The notes: generated by a model from the sequence alone, not told the origin. DNA of 64,000 nt from Cyclaneusma minus (GCA_037179335.1 JAKZHN010000003.1:1612001-1676000); one strand, 5' to 3'. Counted from the stretch's first letter, positions 35,701-48,942 are shown. Numbers and translations: made by a program.

Positions 35701-38700
35701 TTTAACAACCCAAATGACCAGATTCACGAATCTCCAGTCCACCAAGGACTTCAATCATCGCGGTCGTGGAAATTCCGTTGCCGGACCGCCCAATTCCCGA
35801 ACCCGCGGAAACTCCAGCCCGCTGCCCTGGCACCCAATCCCCCTCACCATGGCCCTGGGACCAGACAATCCACAGCTCCATTCACATGTTCTCCAAACCA
35901 ACTGACTAATCCGACCGTGCAGCCCAGCGAGTCAAATTCAGCCATGTCAAAACTAGAAGCTCTTCGAAACAGAAAATCCACTTTATTCAACCTTGCAAAG
36001 GATCTCGTGCCAGCTACATGTAAAACAAAAAACAGCGCACAAGTCTTTTCTCCAGCGGGACTGAACGATTACCCGTGCGGATCGCAGATACCGAGTCCAC
36101 ATCTGCATCCAATATGTATCCATGGACCATGGCCGCGGCATGCCAGGAACTCGGCAAACGGGCTGCGATTCTCCCATGATGCTGGGGCATTCAAGACGCT
36201 GCGCTAGCAGATGGATGAGGTAGGTAGGTGTTCGATTGAAGAAGCACGTCAAGTTTGATGGTTTCTGAAAGGGTCCATACATCGCTGCTGAGAAGAGTGA
36301 TGGGGTGTGATGCGCGTCTGTAGCGTCTCTTTTGGCGCTGTGATGCAATACTTCTATCACTGTGAGGGTGCCTGGGTGAATGTATTTTCGTGCATGCAGG
36401 CTGCGCGATGATGAATCGTCAAGCACGATTGTGGCCTGTGGGCTGGTGATTTTGGAGTTGAAGGATGTAGACATTTCACGTTCATTTACGGCTAGGTAGG
36501 GAAGTCCTAGACGAGGGGTCCACTGACAACGGTCAAGCATCTTGTTATTTTTCTGCTACATGTAGCAGCGAGAGTGATAGTCGACACCTCGCAATAGCAG
36601 CTACCTAGTTTGCATATCCACAACACCCGTATGCTATCCCAAACTTCTCCCCACGGCTGCGGCTCCTGTCCTTTCAGGCTTTTAATTAATCCTGCTTCTT
36701 TCTACCAGAGTAGTGCAATTTTGGACCATCAAAAAAACAACAATGCAAAATCAGCACATTGAACAAGGAACAACAACGAACGCGGAAGCGGACTCACGCC
36801 GTCGCCGAATTCCTTTAGACGGCATCAATTGCCACAGGTATCCCTAGCTCGCCATCCGCACATGTAGTTCTACGATATATACCGAGGGATTGAGCTGTTT
36901 AGTTTTGGAGCGTCTGGGTGGCGAGAGGATGCATGTGGTGATATTTCCGGAGTCGGAACGTCTTGGAGTTCCGCGGCCAAGTCGGCTCGTTCCTCTCCGC
37001 GGGATTCGTGCTAGACATACTCCTCGGCCTTGCGATAGATTGGTGAAAATTGCAAGCAAGCAAGATGGACGGAAAGCCCCCACGACGACGTTAAAGTGGG
37101 CGAGGCTGTTGGTCTGGCTGTCTTATGTTCCTAAGTCGACGCCGAGTCCGACTTGAGGGACCCGATAGGGGACGGATTAATGACGTTGCACCAATATATT
37201 GATCTGATGGATCTTTGAGAGGTCCATCTGCATGTGGGAAAGTTGCGGGGATGAGGGAGGGAGTGAGAAATTGAGACTTTGTTGTTGGAGATATATGGTG
37301 ATTGTTGCGGCTATGTCTTCGTTGCCGGAGATGGGGACATAAGAGGGATTTACCGGTGCTTAATGGATCTGGAATTATTCGATGCAGCGGGCGTCGCTTG
37401 AAAGGAACATAGCGACCACTTGCTCGAGCTCGATGCTTCGAATATGCAGGTCACAAGGCTCAGAGATCTTGCAAGAACAAGTGGGGTATCTTGATACTTT
37501 CACAAGCTGGGGGGCTGGCAAGAGCACGTCAAGTGCCGTTACAAATATGTCAACAGCGAAGTTTTGCTTTTGCGAAACCAAGGCGCGGGGATGAGCACAT
37601 GACAACATGACTTTGATTGACTTTCGGCACGGAAAACTGCAAAGCAGGAGGGAGGAGTCGAGGACATGGGATTTCGCTCCTCACTCACGTGCGCAGATCG
37701 GCGATCTTCGAGCTCGAAGGTTTTTGAGTTTCGGCGTGATGCGAGGGAAGTTGCTGATAGGACATGCCGTGAAAGTGAACAGGGAGTGGATTTCCCAATG
37801 CAGCGAATTGGGAACGAAGAGAAGGTTGAATTGTGACTCTTTCAAGGTGACGGAACATCTCAAAGTTGTCGGATTGGCATGTGAGGCTTCATTCGGCAGC
37901 ACCTGAGTAACCAGTCTCGGTCTCGTGAAAAATCGTCGCCCCAAGGGCGTGACACGTGCAGCTCCCGCGACGCTGGCGTTGACGCGTCTTCGCTGGCTGT
38001 CGAATAGCAATAGCTCCTTCGTATCTGATCAAAGCAGTGCAAAGATATCCATTGGTCGGTTGGATGACACGACACTTGGCATGGACCGGGCAGTTGTCGA
38101 GAAAGAAGGTTTCGGTGAGACCTTGAATGAGTTTGTCTTGTGGACGCTGGAGCTTGGAGCAATTTTGCGAGGGACCAGGGACGACGACAGGAACGCCAAC
38201 GAACGAATGAAAGAAGGGGAAATGCGCCTGTGCTATTAATTCAACCTGATATCAAGGGCTTGTTTGATAAGACCGACGTGTTGCGATATTGGAGAGGTGA
38301 AAGTCTAGATGGTGGCTTCAGATTTGGGGGAGGTTGGACGAGTTGGACGGAGACGTGCTCAGCCTGTGCCAAGGCAGCTGGGCACAATATCTTGGCGGGC
38401 TGTGATGGCTTCAAAGCAAGAGATGGTGGGTATTGGCTGTGAAGATGAAGAACGAGACCACGAAGGGCATGTTGGGTACCTCTTAGACGCCAGAAAGAAC
38501 GATATCAGAAGCTAGCCACTTACATTCAAGCGATTGTTTATTTCGAATCCGACAGTGGTGTTCCGCCGTATTGAGAGGTGGAGGACGGAGGCTGAGTGAA
38601 CGACAAGTCGATGCGACACTGAGCCGTTGCGAGAATGCCACGTCGTCGGCTCGTCGTGACGAGGACAACTCATGTTTGTGCAATTTCCTGCCCTTCTCCT

Positions 38701-40730
38701 CGTTTCATACTTCACTGGTCTTTCGACGGTTTCTCATGTTGTTGGTCGAATTGGGATGTTGGTCGATGTTGGTCGCGACGATGTTGTGGGAGGCGGGGAG
38801 TTGGCGCGTCGATGAGATCTGCCACGAGGCTTCGGGGCAATCTGGGCTGATTACTCATCACCTCGCATTTCGATACGAGTCGAATACGAGTCGAAAAGCT
38901 CTCATTCGTCTCTGTCTCCTCGCCATCTGTCTATCAACCCCTTTTCACATTCATCTCCAGTGTGCGAAAGCCGAGCCCGGCCGTTCGGGAAATGCCAGAT
39001 CCATGTTACCCGTTGTGGTCAAGCGCTGCCATATGGCCTGCGTGCCTGCGCCACAGGTCCCAGAAACCTTCCAGCCATGGCTCGAACTGCCCTTTTCCCT
39101 CTTTTCTCCTCGCAATCCCTTTTTCACACCGAAACTCAAACTGAGATCGAGAAACGGCTTTAACAGTCGTGACAGGAAACGCTCCGAACGCACGTACATG
39201 TACTCGTCCAACGCGAAAAGGCTCCCTGACTTCACCGATACCGAAAAGGAAAAGCAGGCTGAAATTAGCGATGCTTGAACAGGAGACTAAGCGCAATACG
39301 GCAACACAGGGAGTCGGCAGCCGAACACAATTGCGGACCCGAACTGCGAAAGTCTAATCAAGATGGCGTGCTGGGGCATGCTAGACCACAGCCTTGCAGA
39401 GAGAACATCTAGATTCCATCACTCATCAGCACCGCGTCTCGTAAAGAAACCTTGGGGGCCCTCGGTATTTGCAAGAATATGCCAAACCCCCTCGCCAAGC
39501 ACCCTCAAAGGGCTACTTACTCTTTTCCCATCGAACTTTGCCAATTCGGGACGTTACATGGCTTCCATCTTTACTTAGAAGCTTCCCGTTGTCAACCCAT
39601 CGGCCTATGAAAGCCTCTCGATACGGTACGCGCTGCTCGCTCCAAGGACCATGCCACATCCGCGACCTAAGCTGCCCCAAACCTTTGAGAGAGTTGAGGT
39701 CTCCACACCTACCTCACAGACTGCCGTCTCCGATTATGCAACCAAGAAGGCAGCAGGGTGCCAGGGGGGACAAGGGTGCGAGAGCTTGATCAATTAAGGT
39801 GGGAATCGTGCCTGGTGAGTTTGTCTGGCAAGAACCGGGGTCTGTCGAAGGCAGAGCTACGTAAACTTTAAAGAACACGGCTGTGGTGGTGCTCCGCTGT
39901 CACTCCAGCTTCAGTCATATTAATACTACTCCCCCGTTCACCAAGATCTGCAGCTCTCGTCTACTCTGATCCGTTGTGGTCTCCTGTATTCGGACTTTGA
40001 TGATCTCTCGTCTGGACTTCGACGACTGCTGTACAACATCCAAAAACTCGAAGTTGCATCAGTCTCACCGTACCTTGGACTCGAAACTCGGGACTTTGAT
40101 AGCAACGCGAACACCGAAACGTCGTCGAAGAAACGAAACGACCTGAGCCCATACCTCCTCTGACCAATCAGCATTACATCACTCTGCTCATCACTCCAGC
40201 TCCTGGCCTTACGAATCTTTGGGGCTGAGTTATTCGAAATCGAAACTTGCGAACTCGGCCTTCTGACACGTTCAGATTCCCGGTCGACGTCACCAAGCCG
40301 AACACTTCTACGTTATATCAACTACATTTCACATCGCACACCACGAGGGATTATTTCCATCGAAAAGAACTCACTCGGATCACCAATTCGTTGGAAAAGT
40401 CAGCCGCCAGCCCTTCCACGTACACGGTTCTTCAGCTCTTACACCTCGGAGCCGGACTTAAGACTCATCCATCCCCCACGGTTACTTCCCGATATTACTA
40501 CTGCCACACCACCACACCTCACAGTCATCAAACTTCCACGGGAGATATCATCAACGAAAGCCTTCTTCCAAACTTCCAGAACTTTTCTATTCGATATTCC
40601 CTAGTTTCCAGCCTCGTGCCGTCACCCATCAAGTCATCACAACCTTCCAGAAACCCACCCTGTTACACAAACCTGCTCTTCACCCCCATCACCACCACCA
40701 CTGGTCATCCCCCCGTCGTCCAACACAACA
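29795..40730. other. 11-kb stretch without a recognisable gene, upstream of the regulator
   Basis: Normal-composition DNA. Open frames up to about 260 codons occur on both strands (for example minus 31,436-32,218, minus 33,994-34,650, plus 38,571-39,278), but none shows a known motif, a consistent splice pattern or a family match, and most overlap other frames. The last 700-800 bases before 40,731 are C- and A-rich with many CACC/CATC stretches, consistent with a long transcribed leader. A TATTAATACTACTCCCCCG stretch near 39,917 could be a core promoter. Non-coding RNAs cannot be excluded. Confidence 0.45.
29876..29883 (-). promoter_or_regulatory. TATA-like element of the tannase-family gene
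   Basis: Read on the minus strand it is TATAATAT, about 80 bp before the ATG at 29,794. Core-promoter role inferred from motif and distance only. Confidence 0.3.
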
Positions 40731-42286
40731 ATGGGGTCCCTACCAACCCCCCCAATGGAAGACCTCCATTCGCACTCAAATTTCCCCCGCAACACCCTCG
40801 GTCTCCGCCGCGCCTCAAAACATTCCAAACAATCACCCTACCGCTCTTCCAAACGCACATCTATGTCCAGTTCAGCAAGCCTGGGTGCACACGCCCACGA
40901 ATCTCCCATATCAGTGAACGATGGACGCCACAAGCGAGTCTGGAAAGCTTGCGAAAGATGCCGCATGAAGAAAACCAAGTGTGATGGTGAGAGTCCTTGT
41001 AAGAGATGCAAGGATGATGGATTGGTTTGTACGGCGGGGTCCAGGAAGAAGACGGAGTTTAAACAATTGCCGAGAGGGTTCGTCCACTTCATACCCTTTT
41101 CCCCTTAGCTCTCCCTTGCCTATCTACCAATCACGTAAAAACTAACACCATCCCAAGCTACGCAGAAGTCCTCGAAAACACCCAATACGCCCTCATCGCC
41201 ACAGTCCACAAACTCTACCAAATGGTCCGCGCCAACGAACCCTGGACCCTCGGCGAACCCGACACCAACGAGCGCGGCCAGCCCGTCATCCACAACATCG
41301 CTTCCAAGCTCGGCTGCATCCGTCCTTCCCCCGACATGCCGTATGGATTTCCTGAAGGCGAAGAGGGCTTTGAGGAATTGCAGCGGCAGTTGAAGGCTGA
41401 GGAACTGGTTGTTGGTGCTAGCGCGCGACATCACGACTCCATCTCCAGCGGCGACGAAGTGCATAAATTCGGGGCTGTGAGTAGCCCAAGTCCTACGGAA
41501 AGTGTTTTTGGTGTGGGCATTAAGCAGGAACCCCTGAGCAGCACGGGCATGATGCGCAGGGAATCCAGCTTGTCGGATTCGGAGTCTGATCATTCGGGAG
41601 ACTTTCATCTGCACATGCCGAATCATGGCTTACCAGCCATCCCACCCTTCAATGCTGTCAATTCGCAACAGCTGCGCCAGCAACACCAAGCCCATCGCAT
41701 CCCGTTTGCTTCTCATTCGCCACAACAACAAGGCGGACAGAGTCAACAACAATCACAAAGATTCAACACACTCCCGAGCCAAGGACGTCCGGAACCGCTC
41801 AAGCTCTCCCAAATGTCCTCATCACCACCCTCCCTGCACCACAGCAACAGTTCCTTCAGCGCCTCCTCCTTCACGCCCCGCTCTTCGTTCGACAACGTCA
41901 GCGGCGGCGCGTTCAACGACTACACGCTCTCGGCCACCCCATCGCGCCTCACCACCCCACTCTTCGACACCTCCGCTGCTTCTCTCTCCGCCCAAAGCAG
42001 TTCACACTCGAGCGAGTTTCCGCCGTGGGGCAACGATGGGTTTCTGAGTCCTGGCGCGCTGGAGAATGACGCAGGCCGCGGCGCACTTGGCGCGCTGGGC
42101 TCTGGGAATATGGAGTTTTTAAGGAGGCAGCAGATGCAGTTGATACGGGAGCATCAGCACATGCTTATGATGCGGGGAATGGGGGGAAATGGCATGGGAA
42201 ATGGCATGGATGGTACGATTCGCCCCGGCATGTTGGAGATAGGTCATGGGAGCATGGAGGGCGTGTTGTTTGCTGGTGCTTACTAG
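40731..42286 (+). CDS. Zn(2)-C6 transcription factor, fluffy-like
   Basis: A nuclear DNA-binding regulator. Exon 1 is 40,731-41,077 and exon 2 is 41,158-42,286, separated by an 80-bp intron (GTTCGT...CTAAC...AAG); the phases join to give 491 aa. The binuclear zinc cluster is at residues 74-100 with spacing CX2CX6CX5CX2CX6C (C74, C77, C84, C90, C93, C100), preceded by a basic region. After it come TEFKQLPRGYAEVLENTQ and ALIATVHKLYQMVR, the conserved block seen in fluffy-type conidiation regulators. The rest is low-complexity Ser/Gln/His-rich, likely an activation region, ending in a Met/Gly-rich tail (GMGGNGMGNGM). No fungal-specific transcription factor middle domain is seen, as in that subgroup. 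The assignment to the subgroup is from memory of the post-cluster block. Confidence 0.85.
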
Positions 42287-42420
42287 TGTGTTGTTTCCTT
42301 TCCAATGTTTGCATCTGCTTTTCAATGTTTGCATTTTGCTTTCTTGGAATAGTGGTGGGGTCGGAAAAATCGCTGACACACACTCGTTTGCATCCCACGA
42401 TCCACGTTTTTCTCCGTCGG

Positions 42421-42443
42421 TTTTTTTTTTTTTTTTTTTTTTT
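42421..42443 (+). repeat. Homopolymer run of 23 T
   Basis: Twenty-three consecutive T followed by CCCCC, about 135 bp after the stop of the Zn(2)-C6 gene. Likely length-polymorphic and prone to assembly error. Confidence 0.9.
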
Positions 42444-42682
42444 CCCCCGGCCCCCCTCCAAATTCTTGAGAGAAGTTTTGGTGTGGCGGTCGGGGGCGAG
42501 GAAAAAGGGACGGCGCTTTGGCGATTTTGTTTTTTAAGTTTTCGTTTTTTGTTTTTCGGCACTTTTTTGTCGGGCTGGAACAAACACATTGGGTGCACGG
42601 CTGCACTTGTTTTTTCTCTTTTTGCTCGGCAGGCGAGTGAGCAGGCGGCGCATTCACTTGTTGGATTTTTCAAAGATTTCTC

Positions 42683-42712
42683 TGGATTTTGGATTTTGGA
42701 TTTTGGATTTGG
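42683..42712 (+). repeat. GGATTTT heptamer tandem repeat, about four units
   Basis: Four consecutive units of GGATTTT, the last incomplete, in the T-rich region after the regulator gene. Confidence 0.85.
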
Positions 42713-45700
42713 CGTTCATGTTGTTATTGGAAAATTGGGCAGGCTGCTGCGCAGACGGAGGAGGCTGGATCTTTTTGTCGGTTGCTGGAAACTAGCGACG
42801 CAGACGTACGGGGTTGATCATGAGAGCTGGCTACATATATTCAAATCTATTTGTCGTTGCGTGAAATTGAAGTAATTTGGCCTCGAATTACCGAACGGCT
42901 TTGTTACTGTTGACTTGTGTTTTGTGGTATTTTTTGTGGGTTGTGGGGAAGGTTTGTACGAGCACATCGTGACGCGCACGTGCCAGTACAACCACCGTCG
43001 TGCTTTCTTCCTGTCAGTGTCCGCACCTTGGCTTCCATTTTTTCCACTTTGGCAATTTCCACTAAGTTTCCACACATCATTGATTTTGCACAGCCCCCGA
43101 TCATATGTATGCATCTTTTTTCTACATGCATTTCTCGTTTTCTCCAATTCAATTCCTCTTCCAGTTCCATTGAGCAGCTCCTTGAAACCCGGCTGAGGCA
43201 TCGGCAGCGCAGCGACATCAGGCACCAGCTTTCTCTTCATCCTCATAGGGTAGGCTGTCAGAAACGAGAAATCCCCGCACACCAAAAGCGAAAATGGCAT
43301 TGTGAACCTTATGACACATGCTGTTCTTGATTTGCGACATTTGTGTTGCTTGCATGCAAGTAAATGCCGTTCGTGCGAACGCGTGGATGTGAGAGGCGGA
43401 GGCCGCGGAGCAGGTATTTTGTGTTACTTCGATATTATTCATGAGGTTTTCAGCTTTGATGTGTCTATGTGTTGTGTTTTTTTTATATTTCCCTGGCGTC
43501 TTTCAGATACGACCGAACTGGAGTTTAGGGGAATCTTTTTCCTGTTGCCTGGGGCCTGTTGCCTGTAACAATGTTAGAAGGGCCGAGCCGAGCCAAGCCG
43601 GCGTGGCGTGAAGATGTTTGGATAAAATGGATGTTAGGAGTTTTGATTGGTATTGAGACGTAGTGTCGTGGGAGGCACTGCCACGCCCATTTCTTTGCAG
43701 CTTGCGCTGTGAGCTGTTTCTCGTGAACTTGGGAGAGGCTGAGACCCGATCAAGCCGTTGACAAACAGGTTGGGGTGATTTGCTGAGCATATCTTGTTGG
43801 TAGTCACGCTACCTATGGAGAGACGCAGATGTTCTGTAGATAAGATCTAAGGAGAGTCGCAAGCTATGCAAGATGTTAGGCTTAATCACTCGCCTTGAGC
43901 GACAAACAGCTGGACGAGGGGCGAATTCTGGGATGAAGCGTCTCAATAGCAGGGGCTGTGAACTTGGCGTAGCGGCTTGTTTTGCTTGCTAGTTTTCACG
44001 ATGCGCTTCAATGCATTTTATGAGTTCGGTGTCATTGGATCGGGGTGGATGTTATCCCCGGGGTGCGCCTTGAAGTGCTAGGTAGCAGCTTTAAGAATTG
44101 AAGAAACTGAAGCATTCGTTGCAACAGGTCTGTTCTTGGTGAGTGAGCCCCGAATGGCAGCTCGGTATGCTTGCTGCGTGCTTGCTGCTCTGCCATCTCG
44201 TGGTTTCAAGACTGGGGCGCAGTATTGAATCGGCATATTCAGGATTTCGAAAACACATTCTCGACTTCTAGGCAACAGCATGGAGGAGAATCGAGAGCTC
44301 CAGCTAATGTACAGCTCTATTCTTGGCTTGTCTTACTTACAGGCCAAGAAGAGGGGTTTTATGGCGCGGTGAGCCTTGCCAATGCTTTGCCAATGTTTTG
44401 AAGCTTGTCTTGATGCTGGTGGTACATTGATAAGACGAGGTTGTGGTTTGAGGAGGTCGTCAGGAGAAGGAAACACAGCCACCACCGTGCCAAGCTTGAT
44501 ACCTGGCATTCAATCTCAGTTTCTACCTCCTGACCTGCAAGGCTGCAAAGATGGAATCGAATGGATAAAAATAGGTATCGATCAATCATTTGATTGCCAA
44601 TTGACCTGCCCTTCACTTATTCTGGGTGTCTTTCAAAGCCATCATCTTGAATGCCTCAACTTCTTCGAAAGGGGGGCTACGATATGCATGCCGTTAAGGA
44701 GTAAGCGCAAGATGGATTAAGGGAAAATGAGCAGAAGGATCTTGACATCATTGTTTTCCAATCGAGTCTCGCAGAGCCGAGAAGGGATTTCTGAGATTGC
44801 AGCGCGGATCGCTGATGGAGAGGCAATGAAGTCATTGACTCTGAGAAGCTATACACCAATCGGTATGCTTCCCTCGTGATAATCGAATCTTTTCTGTAGA
44901 TCAGAATGGAATTTTGATTTTTCTGATTGCACGTCGCTCTCCCGCTGGAATATCGGATTCTGATGTCATTCAGGAATTAATGGAGATATGGTTTTTTCTC
45001 CATTAGGCGAGTCAGAGGAGGGTGGGGGAAATGCACCGTGGTGCGTGGATTGGAGCTCTTGTTGTCCGTCATTTCTGGGAAGGGTCGAATCGTGTCTCAG
45101 TGAATTTTTCTCATGGAAATAAATAGATGAGGATCAGCAAAGGATTTGAGGGAGTCGAGGCACTGGATGATTGTGACGAGTTTTCTCATGAGGTTGGAGT
45201 GTGAAGATGGTGATGAGAGGATAGGAGTTGATGCTTGTTTTGGAAATTTGAGAAAAAAATATGCATAACTCTGTTTATGCATTTATGCACTTCTGTCTGG
45301 GGAAGCATAACTCTGATTGCACTGCCACGCCAAGAATAGTTCATCTCCTGGACGACGGGCCGGTTCGGAGTCCGTGCCGTGACTGTTTCCGGTCGGGCGC
45401 GAGCGCGGTCCGCGTTTTGCCGAAGCGATCTGGGGACCGGCGTGGTAGCACAAGATGAGATGTTTCTCCTGACTCCTTTCCTCATTCACGAATCAACACG
45501 CCTTCTTATGGCGACCTACTCCCTCGCTCTTATCCGCCCATTCGACCCTGTAAGAGACAGCAGAGATTGAGGATTCTCTCTCCAATAAAACAAAACATTA
45601 GTATACACGGCCCTGAAAAGGACCGAGACTGACCAGGCTTCAGAAAACCCAACGCTCGGCTCTTATCATGTCGATTGTTCTCCAAAGTTTTTCTCAACAC

Positions 45701-45894
45701 CAAATTTGCTTGGACACACTGATACATGACCGTAGTCAACGTGGACGAAAAACGCTCGCTTCGCCCGCGAGGCTGGCGCTATAGAAAGCTGTAGGAAGCA
45801 GCTGTACCGGTCGACAGTTTCCTGATTTCAATCCCACGCCCTTCAATCCAACACCTCAAAACTCATCCACACGTCTGCCAGCCCCCCATTCCCC

Positions 45895-48028
45895 TCACTC
45901 CTCCCAACAAAAAATCGAATCATGGCAATGTGGTCCACACACCCTCGCCCCGCCACCCAGTTCCTCCAGCTCCTCCCAAACCTCCTCAGTCAATTGCGCC
46001 ATCCGCAGCATCAGCGGACTAATCCCGTCATTCCAAGAACTATGAACAATATGAGACCTCCAAACAAGACTATTTTCAAGCTGCCACTCTAGCTCAGCGT
46101 GTTCGCCTAGTTCTGCGGTGAGGACGGTTTGTAATAGCCACTGCATTTCCCAGTATCGAACGGACGGCAACTCGGCGCAACTCTGGAATATTATTTTCTG
46201 GACGGCGAATTTGGAGGGCGGGGCGCATGGGGGGCGGGAAATGGTCCAGCGGGGGCCGAGGGCGGCGTTGGTGCTGGAGCTGGGGTTTTTGGTGAAGATG
46301 AGCTGGGGTTTGTGAGACTTTGGGGCTGGGCTGCGCGATGCTAGCCATTCGTTGCGGATGTGAGAGGCGATGAAGCGGAGCAGAGGGCCGTCGCAGGCAT
46401 AGAACATGACTTCGAGTGTGCTGAGATTTAGAGGTAGTTCCGCTATGCTTCTGAGCATCTTCAGCTTTGCATATACACTGATCCATGAATCAAAATTTCC
46501 CCCAATCGTAATATTCTTCACACATTGGTAACGGGGATAACTGTAAATGTTCAAATTTCGGTCGATATACATGCTGCTTTGTTGAAGCCAGGCGGGCATG
46601 TTTCTGTAGTTTAAAGCTCAGGAGAAGGTGGGGTATTCGCTGGGAAACAGGAGACCGAGATTGTATTTGATCATAGCGGCCGGGTTTGCTACCACGATGC
46701 TATGGTCCTGTACATGGCTTGTGACACGAAGTGGTGGAATTTCTTGCAGACCTGAAGGAGGTCGGTGATGGGCGTGCATGTGGTGTACAGTCTCCTCATC
46801 ACCTCCATGCTTCGTCGGTGGGTGTTGTGGGTCTGCTTGGTTCTTGAAGTATGTCTCGCGCCACACCATGAGTAATTGGAGGGCAGTGGTTCTACCCAGC
46901 CATCCGTGTCGATCGGCCCATGCGTCTGGTTCGAAGAAGTCTTCGAGGAAGGGGGTGAGAGTCTTTGTGTTGTCGAAAGCGAAATCGAGAATGAGTTTTT
47001 GGACTTCCATGGGAGGAGGTGGAGTGGGAAAGGGGCGCATGGATCGGAGTATCCAATAGGCACCAGGAGGCCGTTGACGGAGTGAAGTGGAATGCCATGA
47101 CGGTCGATGATTGCATAACTCTTGGCGTACTTCAGCGCCTTTTCGAAGGTATTGTAGATCACTTGGCCAGCCAAACCATGAGGGACATCGCGAAGAACAA
47201 GCTTTCTCTCCACAAACAATCCGCCAAAGTCGCACTGCATCTCGAACATGTGATCTTGAATCAGGGTCTCCGAATCTCGCAATGTGCTTCTGCCATACTT
47301 CTTGACCAGTCGACAATAGTCATAAAGCTCCGGATTCAGGTCCGTAAAGCTCAGCTCCAGGGTCTGCAGATTTGGGCCAGTACCCGCACGCTGCCTCACG
47401 ATCTCAATCAAGAGCAAATATTGCAACCAGAATCGTGGCGTAGGCGCCCATTTGTGTCGGTGACAAACCGCCTTGTACGTCCTTGCACGCTTCCAGTCAT
47501 CAACCTCACTTCTCCAAGAACAGTTCGCTCTCCATTTGCCACTCCGCTCCATACCGTCTCGGTTCTCGTCAGCCTGCACATCCACAAACACCACATGCTG
47601 AATATCTCTCAAGAGATTCGGTTCCAGGCACACATTGCGTCGCTCGAAACGCCTCCGAAAGCCTTTCGTAGGCGGCGCTTCTAGCATAAAGAATGTCCCA
47701 ACCTTTGGGGGCTGGCAGCTCGAGCACAACAACTGCCTAGTCAGTTCGAGAGCGTCGTCATCGGGGTATAAGAAGATTTTCTTTCCTAGCGAGCGGCATT
47801 CGGAAGATGCGAGGAGGATGTTGTTGTTGTAGTAAGGCCCGCGGGTTTTGCGCGGGAAGAGACGCGTGGACCGCGGATGTCGAAGGTCCAGGACTGGAGG
47901 TGGAGGAGGTGCGAGAGGATGGTTTCTTTGACGCGGAGGGGAGCGTCGGTCCAGGGAATGGAGCGGTTTTGAAAGATCTCCTCGTCCGCGTTCGGGGAGA
48001 CGATGGGATCTGATGATTTGGGGGGCAT
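45895..48028 (-). pseudogene. Two-module F-box-like family protein, copy 5, several frame breaks
   Basis: Begins at ATG 48,028 with the first module (PWTDAPLRVKETILSHLL). Near 47,845 homology changes frame (YYNNNILLASSECRSLGKK). The frame then runs through VVFVDVQ, LELSFTDLNPELYDY and LVLRDVPHGLAGQVI. In the second module it changes twice (PMEVQKLILDFAFDN in one frame, then CTPITDLLQVCKKFHHF in the previous one) and again before IVVANPAAM. A TGA at 46,618 interrupts in frame, followed by PAWLQQSSMYIDRNL, LSTLEVMFYACDGPLL, RWTISRPP and QWLLQTVLTAELG to the stop at 45,895. The intact neighbour at 48,935-50,980 has no intron at these places, so these are true lesions or sequencing errors. Confidence 0.75.
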
Positions 48029-48934
48029 TGTGATGGCTGAGTCGAGATATTCTGGCAAGCGGTGGCTGTCGGGGTTTCGGTTTTGGGATTTCGGGCGCAG
48101 ACGTGAGTGATGCTGATTTCTGAGATGCGGATGTTGGGCTTTCGAGAGATAGCGGATATTTGTGTCATTTATCGCTTTGGGCCCCCGGGGGGTGTAAAGA
48201 AGAGATTCAGTTCTCAACCGTGATTGCGTGCCTTTTGGGAGCGGTCTTCGGTGTTGGACGATAGTGTTTCTTTAGTTCGGGAACAGGGTTCTTCCTGAGC
48301 AGTGCTATCACTCAAGAGTGAATTTTGTTATTGGCAACATTGCACTGAGACCGTAGTTTGGAAGTTTGGGTGGATGGAATGGTTGGTCGCAACCCCTGAA
48401 TCTCAACCATGGGTCATGAGCGTGGCGTTCCGAGTCAGGATCACAATCCGGCGTGGTGTCACATTATTCGATTCGCACAAGGAGGTCATTATGTCAGATA
48501 ATAGACATCAATACGAGCAAGTCTCAAGAATTGCGCGGTTTACGCAATGCGGCATTCATATTTCAAGTCTGCAGTTACGAAGCCGGTAATAAAGTCATCG
48601 CTTGGTATTGACTAGGTCACAGCTTATTTGACTAAGCCTCCTTTCAGTCGCCGCTTCCAAAAGTTCCTTCCGATGACAATGCCCATTTTCCATCGATTTC
48701 AGATCAAGTCCCATACACTAAGATCATCAGATCCTAGTCTACGGTTCTCAGAGGAATCCTTCTGAGGACAACTTGCCGAAGTGAAACCGTCCCATTACCA
48801 CCATCCCATTCCATTACCATGCCCTTTGTCCATCGATTTCCGATCAAGCCCCATAGACTAAGATCCTAAGATCTCAGTCTCCGCTTCCATGAGACTTCTT
48901 TTCGAGGACAACTGATCGAAGTGAAACCATCCCA
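48029..48934. other. Intergenic region between copies 5 and 6
   Basis: It contains upstream sequence of copy 5 and, at its right end, a 140-bp-period tandem duplication that reaches the stop codon of copy 6. No gene is seen. Confidence 0.5.
48670..48802. repeat. Tandem duplication, unit 1 (period 140 bp)
   Basis: It shares CCATCGATTTC, GATCAAG, TAAGATC, GAGGACAACT and GAAGTGAAACC with unit 2 at a constant offset of 140. A weaker, partial third unit may precede it (CGCTTCCAAAAGTTCCTTCC). Confidence 0.75.
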
Positions 48935-48942
48935 TTACCATG
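48810..48942. repeat. Tandem duplication, unit 2, overlapping a stop codon
   Basis: This unit ends with CCCATTACCATGA. The TTA inside is the complement of the TAA stop of the 681-aa family gene (48,935-48,937). The duplication therefore copied the extreme 3' end of that gene and its 3' flank. Confidence 0.75.

Larger units (their letters stand above)
42287..45894. other. Downstream region of the regulator, no gene seen
   Basis: About 3.6 kb of T-rich then mixed DNA. Just after the regulator are a 23-base T run and a short GGATTTT tandem repeat, probably within or near its 3' untranslated region. Open frames are short and overlap each other on both strands; none is recognisable. Confidence 0.45.

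Noticed and set aside
40247..40984. 245-codon plus frame overlapping the start of the Zn(2)-C6 gene
   Set aside because: It is another frame of the leader and first exon; His/Thr/Pro-rich composition comes from the CA-rich leader.
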